A stretch of DNA of 64,000 bases, taken from assembly GCA_963726405.1 (NCBI GenBank), contig CAVSCF010000005.1:744001-808000 (forward strand), in the 5' to 3' direction. Positions within the stretch are counted from its first letter, which is position 1. Each line of letters opens with the position of its first letter. Source of the stretch: JAOUJD01 sp963726405 (GTDB lineage Bacteria > Pseudomonadota > Gammaproteobacteria > Burkholderiales > Burkholderiaceae_F). Both the position numbers and the translations under genes were made by a program. Of the stretch, positions 15,969 to 24,576 are shown in pieces. The notes beneath the pieces were generated by a model that was not told the origin of the DNA, ran no database searches, and saw only the letters and a program-made list of their open reading frames with translations.

Positions 15969-15993
15969 CGGCGGCTCAGATGTTGAGCCGCCG
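15969..15993 (+). terminator. Strong intrinsic terminator
   Basis: CGGCGGCTCA (15969-15978) pairs perfectly with TGAGCCGCCG (15984-15993) over a 5-base loop, followed by CTTTCGT. Ten GC-rich pairs make it the most convincing terminator in the window; it ends the DUF4440 transcript and may also serve the convergent HupE operon. Confidence 0.75.
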
Positions 15994-16121
15994 CTTTCGT
16001 ATGCACTGATTGCTCCCGGCGAACTGCGGCCGTAGCGCGACTCAGGAGCGGTCGCAGGGAACTTGCAGGTGCACGCGGCGTGTGGGTTCCTGCAAAGGCG
16101 TTCGGAAGGCCAGGCAGGTCC

Positions 16122-16724
16122 TCATCCGCTCAGGCGCACCAGCCAGCCGATCATCAGCAGCGCTGCCGCGCCGAGCCAGCTGCCGGCGACTCTCACAGCA
16201 ACGAGGCTCCATGCCGCGCGCAGCGCGGTCACTTGCGCCGAAACGAGCGCGAGCATGCAGAACACCGCCGTCACCGCGCCGGCGACGAGAAGCGCGTTGC
16301 CACCGACTGGAATCATCGTCACGCCGCTGACGTAGCCGTGCAGCAGTCCGGCCGCCACCGCGAGCCCGCCGGCTGCCTCGGCCCGCAACGGCGCGCGAAA
16401 CGCGACCAGGACACCGGCGATGCCGAAGGTGAGCGTCGTCAGCAAGGGCGGCGTCACCTCCGCGGGACGCCATGCGCCGAGGACGGCGCCGACGAGCCAG
16501 GCAAGCGGCAATGACAGCAGAACCCATCGTGCCGTGCGTGGGCCGCCTTGCCCCCCGAGCAGCGCGAAGGCAAGCACGACCAGCAGATCGGACGGTGTGA
16601 TCGCCAGGTGTGCGATGCCGTCGTAGAACCCGCCAAAGCCCGTCTCGACGAGGTGAGCCTGCGCGGGCGTCAGCCAGGCGACCGCGGCAAGAGGAAGGCT
16701 GCGGACGGCGCGGCGGATGATCAT
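16122..16724 (-). CDS. HupE/UreJ-like membrane protein lacking the Asp-His motif (third copy)
   Basis: 200 residues, starting MIIRRAVRSLPLAAVAWL with a signal peptide-like segment ending PAQAH, then about six hydrophobic segments. It is similar in layout to the HupE gene just upstream, but where HupE has HPVSGLDH this protein has HLAITPSDLL, so the conserved Asp-His pair is not kept. HupE/UreJ proteins are linked to nickel or cobalt uptake. The ATG overlaps the upstream stop by four bases (ATGA), so translation is coupled. It is the last gene of the operon. Confidence 0.7.
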   Translation of the reverse strand: MIIRRAVRSLPLAAVAWLTPAQAHLVETGFGGFYDGIAHLAITPSDLLVVLAFALLGGQGGPRTARWVLLSLPLAWLVGAVLGAWRPAEVTPPLLTTLTFGIAGVLVAFRAPLRAEAAGGLAVAAGLLHGYVSGVTMIPVGGNALLVAGAVTAVFCMLALVSAQVTALRAAWSLVAVRVAGSWLGAAALLMIGWLVRLSG

Positions 16725-17317
16725 GCGACGGCCCGCCAGAGGAAGAACGCGCCCGCGCCGGCCACGCTCATGCCGGCCAGTCGAATAGCGACTGCGCCCG
16801 CCGGCCAGCGGCGCATGGCGCCGATCGCGATGCCGGCCGCGTGCAGCAGGCCGGTCGCAATCACGAATCCGAGGCTGTACAGCAACGCACTCGACCCGGC
16901 CGGCAGTTCCGTGCCATGCGCGTGGCCGTGAAAGATCGCGAATATCGCGACGGCGACGGTGGCGACCGCAAGCGGCGGGCGCGCCTCGACGAGGACCATC
17001 GCGCCGAGGAAGAGCGCCGACAGCGCGATACCCACCTCGACCCCCGGCAGCGGGATGCCAAGCAGCCCGAGCAACCCGCCGAAGGCCATCATCATCGGGA
17101 ACGCGACGGGCAGCACCCAGATCGCGGGCGCGCCCAGCACGGCACCCCACAGGCCCACCGCGATCATCGCGAGCACGTGGTCGAGACCCGATACAGGATG
17201 CGCAAGGCCCGCGAGAAAGCCCGCCGCCTGGCCTGCCTCCTCGTGCGCCAGCGCGACTGCGGGCGCGAGCGCCAGCCAGAGCGCGGCGTGCGCCGATCGC
17301 ACAAGCGCCCCTTTCAT
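16721..17317 (-). CDS. hupE: HupE/UreJ family membrane protein
   Basis: 198 residues, with a signal-like N-terminus MKGALVRSAHAALWL ending ALAHEEAG and then the family signature HPVSGLDHVLAMIAVGLWGA, with His and Asp-His positions that are thought to bind a metal ion in nickel-permease relatives. About six transmembrane helices follow; FHGHAHGTELPAG gives a second His-rich site. Known members accompany hydrogenases or ureases, but no such enzyme is in this window. The gene overlaps its neighbours by four bases on both sides, so the three HupE-like proteins are probably made together. Confidence 0.8.
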   Translation of the reverse strand: MKGALVRSAHAALWLALAPAVALAHEEAGQAAGFLAGLAHPVSGLDHVLAMIAVGLWGAVLGAPAIWVLPVAFPMMMAFGGLLGLLGIPLPGVEVGIALSALFLGAMVLVEARPPLAVATVAVAIFAIFHGHAHGTELPAGSSALLYSLGFVIATGLLHAAGIAIGAMRRWPAGAVAIRLAGMSVAGAGAFFLWRAVA

Positions 17318-18333
17318 ACCGCGCTCCGAAGGACGACCGCGACACGTTGCAGCGTCCAGAACGCTCCAAGCACTCCGACGAGATAGCCCGGCGCGCGCTC
17401 GACGATGCGGGGCCAATGGATCTCGAGCAGCCGGAACGACCGTTCCAGCAGCACGATCAGCAGCACGAACGCGAGCTGGCCGATCTCCACGCCGACGTTG
17501 AAGAGCAGCAGCGCGAGCGGTATCTCGCCGCGCGGCAGGCCGAGCTGCGCGAGCCCGCTCGCGAACCCGAACCCGTGCAGCAGCCCGAACGCGAACGCCA
17601 CGACCCAGGGGTGACGGATCGTGAAGCTCGTCTCGCCGCGCCACCGCCGCACGATCTCCGGACCGAGGAACAGGATCGACAGCGCGATCGCGGCGTTGAG
17701 CGGCGCCGCCGGCACCTGAGCGATGCCGAACGTGGCAACGGCCAGCGTGATGCTGTGCGCGACGGTGAACGCGGTGACCGTCTTCAGGAGCATCCAGCGG
17801 TCGCGCACGATCAGCAGCAGGCCCAGCACGAACAGCAGGTGATCGACGCCGAGCAGGATGTGCTCGATGCCCAGGTAGAGGTAGGCGCCGATGCCACGCC
17901 GGCTGTCGTCCGCGGCGCGCAGCGTCACCGAGGGCTGCAGCGGTTTGACGACGTGCGTCTCCACGTTGCCGTCGAGGTGCTGCGCGCGCACCAGCACGTC
18001 GGTCGTGAACGCCTCCAGCCCCTCGAACGCGATCGTTCGGCCCGCGAGCGGTGCGGCGCATTCGATGCGCCCCGTGAAGAGCCACGCAGTGCCCGCCCGC
18101 GCGGTGCGTGCTTCGCCGGTGGACCGGCATGACTCCGGGAACACCGGAACGATCGGCAGCCGAACGTCCGACGCCTCGCCGAGCGACGGCAGCTTCCACA
18201 GCACCGAGTAACCGCCGGGCGTGGTTTCGGTCAGTTCGAGGAAGGCCGGTTGCAGCTCGTGCGCGCGCGCAGGCAGCAGCGCGGCGAACAGGGCAACCAG
18301 TGCCAGCACCGCAACGCCGATCATGCGGCTCAT
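17314..18333 (-). CDS. HupE/UreJ-type protein with N-terminal periplasmic domain
   Basis: 339 residues. A signal peptide ends PARAHELQ; residues of about 25-150 form a periplasmic beta-rich domain (FLELTETTPGGYSVLWKLPS), and the C-terminal half carries the HupE_UreJ_2-type membrane domain with GIEHILLGVDHLLFVLGLLL, again with an Asp-His pair, plus TVAHSITLAVAT and LLHGFGFASGL. It resembles the transmembrane HupE/UreJ protein often seen with DUF3604 genes, though I state this as memory rather than a search. Only four bases overlap hupE downstream. Confidence 0.75.
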   Translation of the reverse strand: MSRMIGVAVLALVALFAALLPARAHELQPAFLELTETTPGGYSVLWKLPSLGEASDVRLPIVPVFPESCRSTGEARTARAGTAWLFTGRIECAAPLAGRTIAFEGLEAFTTDVLVRAQHLDGNVETHVVKPLQPSVTLRAADDSRRGIGAYLYLGIEHILLGVDHLLFVLGLLLIVRDRWMLLKTVTAFTVAHSITLAVATFGIAQVPAAPLNAAIALSILFLGPEIVRRWRGETSFTIRHPWVVAFAFGLLHGFGFASGLAQLGLPRGEIPLALLLFNVGVEIGQLAFVLLIVLLERSFRLLEIHWPRIVERAPGYLVGVLGAFWTLQRVAVVLRSAV

Positions 18334-18359
18334 TGCGCTGCCCTGCGCGTGCGCTCATG

Positions 18360-18420
18360 GGACGACCCTCCGCGCGTGCGCGCTCCGGGATGAGCGCTTC
18401 GGGCGGCCGTGCGCGCTCAT
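18360..18420 (-). repeat. Dispersed repeat, copy A (61 bp)
   Basis: Read on the minus strand this begins ATGAGCGCGCACGGCCGCC and ends GGAGGGTCGTCC. It matches 52306-52367 with one indel (CCGCC against CCGCCC) and one substitution. The ppiC stop TGA lies within its first bases, so the repeat sits directly after the stop codon, in the 83-base gap between ppiC and the HupE-type gene. See the findings for the family. Confidence 0.85.
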
Positions 18421-19271
18421 GGCTTCGCCGGTTGCGGCATCTGCACGCTGACCTTGTACTTCGCGCGCAGCGTCGCGTACCAGTCCTGGGCAAGTTCGCG
18501 GCGCCGTGCGTTGGTCCACTCGCGCTCGACCAGCGGCCTCACCTCCGCCAGCGACGGCATGCCGGCCGGGCTCGCCGCCTCGACCTTCACGAGGTGCGCC
18601 CCGTACCCGGATCGCAGCGGCCCGACCCATGCGCCCGGCGGCTGCTTGACGATTTCATCGGCGAACTCCGCGCCGAACAGCCGCGCCACCTCGGCCTGCG
18701 GCATGTCCTCGTAGCGCGCGTCGAGCAGCATCAGCGGGTCGCCGGCCCTGGCCGCGTCAACCGAACCGGCCGCCAGCCGCTCGCGCAGCCGCGCCGCATC
18801 CGCCTGCAGGGCCGCGCCGCGCTTGCCCGCGTCAAGATAGACCTGCACGAAGGTGACGCGCGGTTCGCGGCGGAACGCGTCGGTGTTCTTCGCCAGGTAG
18901 GTCTCGAGGTCCGCGTCGCTAGGTGCCGTCAGCGCAGCGGCCTGATCCGACACGAACTCGACCTTCTGCTGCAGCCGCCGCCGGATGATCGCGTCGTCGC
19001 GGTCGAGGCCGAGCGCGAGGGCCTCCCGCACCATCACTTCCTCGCGCACGTGCGACTCCACGAGGCCGTCGAGTTCCTCGCGCGTGGGAGGCCGTTGCCA
19101 TGTGCGGGCGAAGTTCTGCGCCAGCGTGCGGACACGCGCCTCGCTCACGACGATCTCGCCACTGACGCCGACGCGCTCCGGCGGCCGGCGCCACGCGTCG
19201 ACGGCGAACAGCAGTGCTCCAAGGAACAGGAAGTGCAGCAGGGGTTCGCGCAACAACGCCTTCAACGTCAA
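18417..19271 (-). CDS. Membrane-anchored parvulin-type peptidyl-prolyl isomerase
   Basis: 284 residues: a single N-terminal transmembrane helix (LLHFLFLGALLFAVDAW, about residues 10-26), a SurA/PpiD-like chaperone region, then a PpiC-type region around residues 120-260 (RVTFVQVYLDAGKRGAALQA, LRSGYGAHLVKVE). Such proteins help fold exported proteins. The start is TTG (19271, or a second TTG at 19265 with GAAGGG at a better distance). In this operon it probably folds the co-encoded exported proteins; that role is inference from context. Confidence 0.75.
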   Translation of the reverse strand: MTLKALLREPLLHFLFLGALLFAVDAWRRPPERVGVSGEIVVSEARVRTLAQNFARTWQRPPTREELDGLVESHVREEVMVREALALGLDRDDAIIRRRLQQKVEFVSDQAAALTAPSDADLETYLAKNTDAFRREPRVTFVQVYLDAGKRGAALQADAARLRERLAAGSVDAARAGDPLMLLDARYEDMPQAEVARLFGAEFADEIVKQPPGAWVGPLRSGYGAHLVKVEAASPAGMPSLAEVRPLVEREWTNARRRELAQDWYATLRAKYKVSVQMPQPAKP

Positions 19272-19293
19272 CCCTTCGAAACGAGTGTGGCGA

Positions 19294-19887
19294 TCAGCCG
19301 CCCGCCGGGCCGCCCAGCCAGCCTGCCACGGCCGCCACGTCGGTCGCCGGGCCGTAGAGGCGCAACAAGCCGCCTTGCAAGGCCTCCGCCAGAGTCAGCG
19401 TACCGGAGCCGATGGCTTCGATCACGGCGATGTCCGTCACGACGACGACGTCGCCCGGTTGGGGCCCCGTCGCATGCAGGGTCGGCCTGACCGCCGAGCC
19501 GTCGAACTCGAACCGGTTCCACATCACCGGGCCGAGCAGCACCACCGCCAGGGGCGCGTGCGGAGCGGCCGCCTGCTCGGCGAGCTTCGTGGAGAACTGC
19601 CGCAGCAGGCTGCCGGCGCGCAGCAGCCGGAAGGCGGCGCGCGCTTCAGGAGTGAAGTCGCCTTGCTGGGCGACCGGATCGCGCGGCAGCCGACCGGCAG
19701 CCTGCGCCTGCCAGACCGCGGTGCCCACGTGCAGCGACTGCGGGTAGGCGAGGTTGAGCATGCCACGCTGCATCGCGATGGACGAAGGATCCTCGAGACC
19801 GCACCCGAGCGCCGGCAGCGTCGCGGCGGCGCATGCGAGCCCGGCCGCAAGGCACGCGAGTGTCGCGGAGCGCTGCATCCTCATCAC
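19294..19887 (-). CDS. Exported protein of unknown function in the DUF3604 operon
   Basis: 197 residues starting MMRMQRSATLACLAAGLACA, with a signal peptide ending near LPALGCG, possibly a lipobox-like ALGC with Cys29. The mature protein has GLEDPSSIAMQRGMLNLAYP, and a C-terminal part FEFDGSAVRPTLHATG, VVVVTDIAVIEAIGSG that is rich in short strands. I recognise no family. The start overlaps the stop of the upstream DUF3604 gene by four bases (ATGA), so it is translationally coupled and almost certainly works with it. Confidence 0.65.
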   Translation of the reverse strand: MMRMQRSATLACLAAGLACAAATLPALGCGLEDPSSIAMQRGMLNLAYPQSLHVGTAVWQAQAAGRLPRDPVAQQGDFTPEARAAFRLLRAGSLLRQFSTKLAEQAAAPHAPLAVVLLGPVMWNRFEFDGSAVRPTLHATGPQPGDVVVVTDIAVIEAIGSGTLTLAEALQGGLLRLYGPATDVAAVAGWLGGPAGG

Positions 19888-21782
19888 CCCGGTGTGTACC
19901 AGATCGGCGAGGTGTAGGCGCGGTCCTGGATGCTCGCCGGCACGTCTTTCGGCAGCGCGACGCCGAAGAACTTCGCGTCGTAGGTCGTCCAGCGCGGCGT
20001 CGGGATCTCGATGACGCGCACGTAGTAGAACGCCCGCTGCTGCGGGTCGAACGCCGGGTCCTTCCAGGTGGTCTCGAGCACCGGCGCGCCGATCGCGTTC
20101 GTGTAGGTGGCCTCCGCCACGTTGACCGTGTTGCCCACCGGCAGGAGCTTGCCGTCCTTGCCCGGTTTGCGGGCGCCGGACCAGGCGACGTCGTAGACCT
20201 TCTCGTGCGTCTTGCCCTGCGCGTCGAGCCAGCCCTTCACGACCTGGACGCGGTCGAGGTTGGCGCCGTCGACGTCACGAACGGCGCGGATCAGGAGCAC
20301 CGGTGCCTTGCCCGCGGGAGCGGCCTTGAGGTCCCCGCCCATCGGCACCCCCTTCGCATAGCCGTTGCGCGCGAAGTCGGAGCGGTGCAGATCGGCCCCC
20401 GTGAAGTCGAAACCCGCGAAGACACGCACGAGCATGCGGGTGCCGGTCGTGGCGAAGACTTCCTTGCGGGCCATCGCATCCCAGAGCGCCTCGCGCGTGT
20501 TGTCGCGCGCCCACACGCCCGCGAGCCCCGAGGCGCTCGATTGCCGCGCGACGATCTGGTAGTTCTTCGGCAGGTTGCGACCGAACATGATCTCGTTGAA
20601 GCGCACCTCGTCGGCGGTCGGCTCGAGCGCCACGACCTTGCCGAAGAAGTTGCTCTCGTCCGAGGTCGCGAGCGACGTGTGCGAGTCGGTCGAGCCGATC
20701 ATCCCGAACTTGAACGGATTGGCGCCGAGCTTCGCCTCGTGCGCGAGGCCGCTCTTCAGCGCCTGGCGCGCGTACTCGCGCGGCAGCATGCCGGGCTCCT
20801 TGGGCTGCGACCCGATGCTGACCTTGTCCCAGCGCTCGAAAGCGGCGTACTCGTCGGTGGGCGACAGCACCGGATGCGTCTCGCCGTCGCCCTTGATCTG
20901 CGTGACCTCGTACACCGGCTCCCAGCGCATCCGCGCCTGCGCATAGGCGCGGTCGAGCGGCTTCCTGGAGTAGGTCACGTCGTCGAACATAACGCCGTTT
21001 GACATATTGCCGTTGTGCGCGATCGCCATCGCGCGGCCGCCGGTCTTCTTCTCGTAGGCGTCCATCCACGCCCAGAGCTGTTCGGGATCCTGGCTGTCGA
21101 ACGACGAGAACGGGACGATCTGGTCCGCGCGCTGCTTGCCGTCGCGGAAGATCACGTTGCGGTGCAGGTTGGCGCCGCCCGGCTGGCTCGTCCATTCGAA
21201 GCCGATCAATGCCGAGAAACGGCCCGGCTCGTTGTACTTCTCCGCGGCCGTGGTGATCTTCTGCCACATTTCCCGCTTGAGCTCAGGCACGTCGCGCGTC
21301 GGGTCATCGTTCGCCGACACCCGTGACAGCCAGTTCTCGAACGCCTTGATCAGCCCCGCGAGCGTGCCCTGCTTTACGAGTTCGTGCTGCTGCCGGCCCC
21401 ACTCGCTCTTCAGGATCAGCGGATTGCTTTCCTTCAGCGCAGGGGCAAGGCCCAGGTTCTCGGCGTGGTCGGTGAGCACCACGAAGTCGAGCGGCCGCCG
21501 CAGCCGGGCCGGAATGCCGGTGCTCGACGTCACGGTCTCGCCGCGCGCGAAGCGGAACGCCTCCTCCGGTCCCAGCGTGTTGCCGAGCATGCCGGCGTCG
21601 GTCGAGTACGACGAGTGCAGGTGCGTGTCGCCGAAGAAGACCCGGTTCGGGAAGTTCTGCTCCGGGTAGGGCGAGTACTTGCGGTTGCCGGGATCGGTCT
21701 TCGGCACGTCCTGCGCGACCGCAGGCAGCGCCACGCACAGCGCGGCGGCGAACAGCGTCTCGGTCAAGCGGTCTGTTCTCAT
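19884..21782 (-). CDS. Exported DUF3604 protein (PHP-like metal-dependent fold), intact copy
   Basis: 632 residues with a signal peptide ending AVAQ (about residue 24). The metal-binding-like motif FFGDTHLHSSYSTDAG has His54 and His56, followed by LTDHAENLG (Asp105, His106), IAHNGNMSNG and GSTDSHTSLA, giving an array of His/Asp like that of PHP-domain phosphoesterases. The C-terminus ends YTSPIWYTPG. DUF3604 proteins are widespread and exported, with no function I can vouch for. It is a close paralogue of the upstream gene (same WAWMDAYEKKTGGRAMAI and IEIPTPRWT segments). Overlaps the next gene by four bases. Confidence 0.85.
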   Translation of the reverse strand: MRTDRLTETLFAAALCVALPAVAQDVPKTDPGNRKYSPYPEQNFPNRVFFGDTHLHSSYSTDAGMLGNTLGPEEAFRFARGETVTSSTGIPARLRRPLDFVVLTDHAENLGLAPALKESNPLILKSEWGRQQHELVKQGTLAGLIKAFENWLSRVSANDDPTRDVPELKREMWQKITTAAEKYNEPGRFSALIGFEWTSQPGGANLHRNVIFRDGKQRADQIVPFSSFDSQDPEQLWAWMDAYEKKTGGRAMAIAHNGNMSNGVMFDDVTYSRKPLDRAYAQARMRWEPVYEVTQIKGDGETHPVLSPTDEYAAFERWDKVSIGSQPKEPGMLPREYARQALKSGLAHEAKLGANPFKFGMIGSTDSHTSLATSDESNFFGKVVALEPTADEVRFNEIMFGRNLPKNYQIVARQSSASGLAGVWARDNTREALWDAMARKEVFATTGTRMLVRVFAGFDFTGADLHRSDFARNGYAKGVPMGGDLKAAPAGKAPVLLIRAVRDVDGANLDRVQVVKGWLDAQGKTHEKVYDVAWSGARKPGKDGKLLPVGNTVNVAEATYTNAIGAPVLETTWKDPAFDPQQRAFYYVRVIEIPTPRWTTYDAKFFGVALPKDVPASIQDRAYTSPIWYTPG

Positions 21783-21807
21783 CCGTGTTCTCCGCTACCG
21801 ACGCAAC

Positions 21808-23796
21808 TCATCCCGGCGTGTACCAGATCGGCGACGTCCAGGCGCGCTCCTGCACCTTCATGGGCACCTCCTTGCTCATCTTGACGCCGAAGCGCACCTG
21901 GTCGTAGGCCGTCCAGCGCGGCGTCGGAATCTCGATCACGCGTGCGTAGTACACCGCCCGCTGCTCGGCCTTGAACTCCGGGTCCTTCCAGACCGTCGAC
22001 AGCTCGGGCGCGCCGATCGTGTTGGTCCACGTGGCCTTGGCCACGTTCACCGTGTCGCCGACCGGCGGCAGCTTGCCGTCCTTGCCCCGCTTCCGGTTCC
22101 CGGACCATGCCACGTCGAAGATCTTCTCCTGCGCCTTGCCCGAGGCGTCGACCCATGCCTTGACGACCTGGATGCGGTCGAGGTTGGCGCCCTGCGGGTC
22201 TTTCAGCGCCGCAATGAGGAAGGTTGGTGCCTTGCCCGCCGGCGCCTTGGCGAGGTCGCCTCCCATCGGACACGCCCTTCGCATAGCCGGCCTCGGCCAG
22301 CGCCGGCGACGTCGCATCCGCCGGCATGAAGTCGTAGCCGCCGAAGAAGCGCACGACCATCCGCGTGCCGGAGGTGGCGTAGGTCTCCTTGCGCTTGAAC
22401 GCCTCCCAGATCGCCTCGCGCGTGTTGTCGGTCGCCCAGACGGCCGCGTAACCGGCCGCGAGGTCCTGCCACGTGTAGCGCCGTATTTTCGATCCGCCGA
22501 GCGTCGATGACTGCTCCCAGCGGTCCGGGCTCGGCTCCTGGCTCGGGAACTTGCCGAAGAAGTTGGCTTCGTCCACCGACGGAAACGCGTTGTGGACATC
22601 GCTCGCGCCCACCACGCCGAACTTGAACGGGTTCACGCCGAGCGTGCCCTGGTGCTCGATGCCGCGCTTCAGTCCCTCGCGGAAGTAGTTGGTCGGCATC
22701 ATCGCCTTCGACAGCGGCGGGCCGGAGAGCGTCAGGTTGCCGAGGTCCCAGCCGGCGATGCCGTAGTCGATGAACTCGTCGGTCGGCGCGATCATCGGGT
22801 GGCTCTCCGAGGCGCCCTTGATCTGCACGATCTCGTGGATCGGCTCCCAGCGCGTGCGGCGCTCGGCGTACTCGCGGGTCAGCGGGGTGCCGTCGAAGCG
22901 CTTGCCCTCGAACATGCGGCCGTTGGACAGGTTGGCGTTGTGCGGGATCGCCATGATCTTGCCGCCCGTGCGCTGCTCGTAGCCTTCCATCCAGGCCCAC
23001 AGGTCTTCCGGGTTCTCGCTGTTCCACGACGAGAACGGGATGATCTGGTCGGCCTGGCCCTTGCCGTCGCGGAAGATGACGTTGCGGTGCAGGTTGTCGC
23101 CGCCGGGCTGCGGCGTCCACTCATACCCGATCAGCGTGGTGAACTTGCCGGGTTCGTTGTACTTGTCGGCGATCGCCGTGTACTGCTGCCACACCGATTG
23201 CATGACCGGGCCGACCACCTTCGGGTCCGTGAGCACCGGCGGCAACTTGCCGATCGCCTGGGCGCCGATCATCTCGTTCATGGCTTGCGCGGTCTGCGCG
23301 CCGCCCGCCCGCATCATCTCGCCCCAGCGCGCGAGCGTGGGGTCGGACTGGAACATCGGGTTGCGTGCGAAGACCTGCGCCATGATGCCGAGCGCCTCGG
23401 AGTGGTCCGAGATCACGACGAAGTCGAGCGGGCGCGTCATCTTCGCCGGCAGCGCCGGTTGACGAGGCGAACTCCTCGCCGCGGGCGATGCGGAAGGTCT
23501 CCTCCGGCGTGAAGCGATTGCCGCCGGCAAAGGCAGTCGGGCGAGTTGTTACTGTGCACGTGCGGGTCGCCCCACAGCACGCGCGTCGGCAGCTTGCGCC
23601 CGGCCGATGGCGAATACGCTTTCGCCTGCGGCGATGGCGTGCCCGGCCGCATGCGGTTGGATTCGCCGTAGTAATCCTCGATCAGACCGCGCGCGGCGGG
23701 CGATGCGTCAGCTTTTCCAGGCGAAGGAGCCTGGGCGAAGCCCGCGGAGGCCGCGACGGCGACCGTGCACATCGCTACCAATGATCGTTGCTTCAT
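21808..23796 (-). pseudogene. Second exported DUF3604 protein, split by three one-base indels
   Basis: The signal peptide is in one frame (MKQRSLVAMCTVAVAASAGF, then LPTRVLWGDPHVHSNNSPD). Near 23535 the frame shifts (the shifted frame reads AFAGGNRFTPEETFRIAR), near 23458 it shifts again into the long central part (RPLDFVVISDHSEALGIM to FGGYDFMPADATSP), and near 22270 into the last part (PMGGDLAKAPAGKAPTF to AWTSPIWYTPG, stop at 21808). Reconstructed, it matches the intact paralogue at 19884-21782 throughout, including the HxH and DHSE motifs. It heads the operon and faces tspO. Errors are more likely than decay. Confidence 0.75.
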
Positions 23797-24070
23797 GCTC
23801 GCTCCCGCTGGCCGGTAAGGAATTGTTCGTAGGGGATATTACCGTCGCGATGTGGACCGCGAGGAAGGAAGTCGCAGAATTCCGGCATCGGGACCGGGTG
23901 CCCCTGCCGACCTGTGGGTTATCGGCGGGCGAGCTGACGAAAGTCGATTCGAGAACCCGTCGCCGTACAGTGGCTGAGGGTCGAAACGCAGGCACCGGTT
24001 AACATCACCGAAGTTCCCGCCAGTCGCGCAATTCGAACATCCAGATCAGGTCAGCTCTTTCCTTCTCCGA

Positions 24071-24559
24071 ATGACGTCCCGTTCCCTTTCGTCGCAACTT
24101 CTGGGCTTGCTCGGTTGGCTGCTCGCGGCGTTCGCTGCGGGCGCTTTGGGGGCACTTGCCTCCGTCGATGCCGCGTCCTTCTATGCCCAGTTGAGCAAGC
24201 CGTCCTGGGCGCCGCCCGCTTCGGTCTTCGGTCCCGTCTGGTCGGCGCTGTATGCGCTGATGGGGGTTTCCGCGTGGCTGGTATGGCGCTCGCCCGGGCG
24301 GAAAGGTCTGGCGCTCGGCTTGTTTGCCGCGCAGCTGGCGGCCAATGCGTTGTGGTCCTGGATGTTTTTCGCATGGCACCGGGGCGCGCTCGCCGCCGTG
24401 GAGATCCTGGTCCTGCTGGCGCTGATCGTGGCCACGGCCGTCGCCTTCTGGCGTACCAGTCGCCTGGCGGCACTGTTGCTGATGCCGTACCTGTTCTGGG
24501 TCGGCTTTGCTTCAGTGCTCACGTGGGCGCTATGGCAGGCCAACCCGGGTCTTCTGTAG
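24071..24559 (+). CDS. tspO: TspO/MBR family membrane protein
   Basis: 162 residues, five hydrophobic helices. The family motifs are present: PSWAPPASVFGPVWSALYAL (the conserved PxWxPP...FGPVW run) and ANALWSWMFFAWHRGALA. TspO proteins bind porphyrins and related ligands and are linked to tetrapyrrole handling and stress. ATG 24071 fits the family length. It is convergent with the AsmA gene and divergent from the DUF3604 operon (274-base gap). No sign of operon membership. Confidence 0.9.
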   Translation: MTSRSLSSQLLGLLGWLLAAFAAGALGALASVDAASFYAQLSKPSWAPPASVFGPVWSALYALMGVSAWLVWRSPGRKGLALGLFAAQLAANALWSWMFFAWHRGALAAVEILVLLALIVATAVAFWRTSRLAALLLMPYLFWVGFASVLTWALWQANPGLL

Positions 24560-24576
24560 TCCCGCCTCGCCGCAGG

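Noticed and set aside
17318..18493. Upstream extension of the HupE frame across the 17314-18333 gene
   Set aside because: It reads through a real gene in another frame; the HupE protein starts at 17317.
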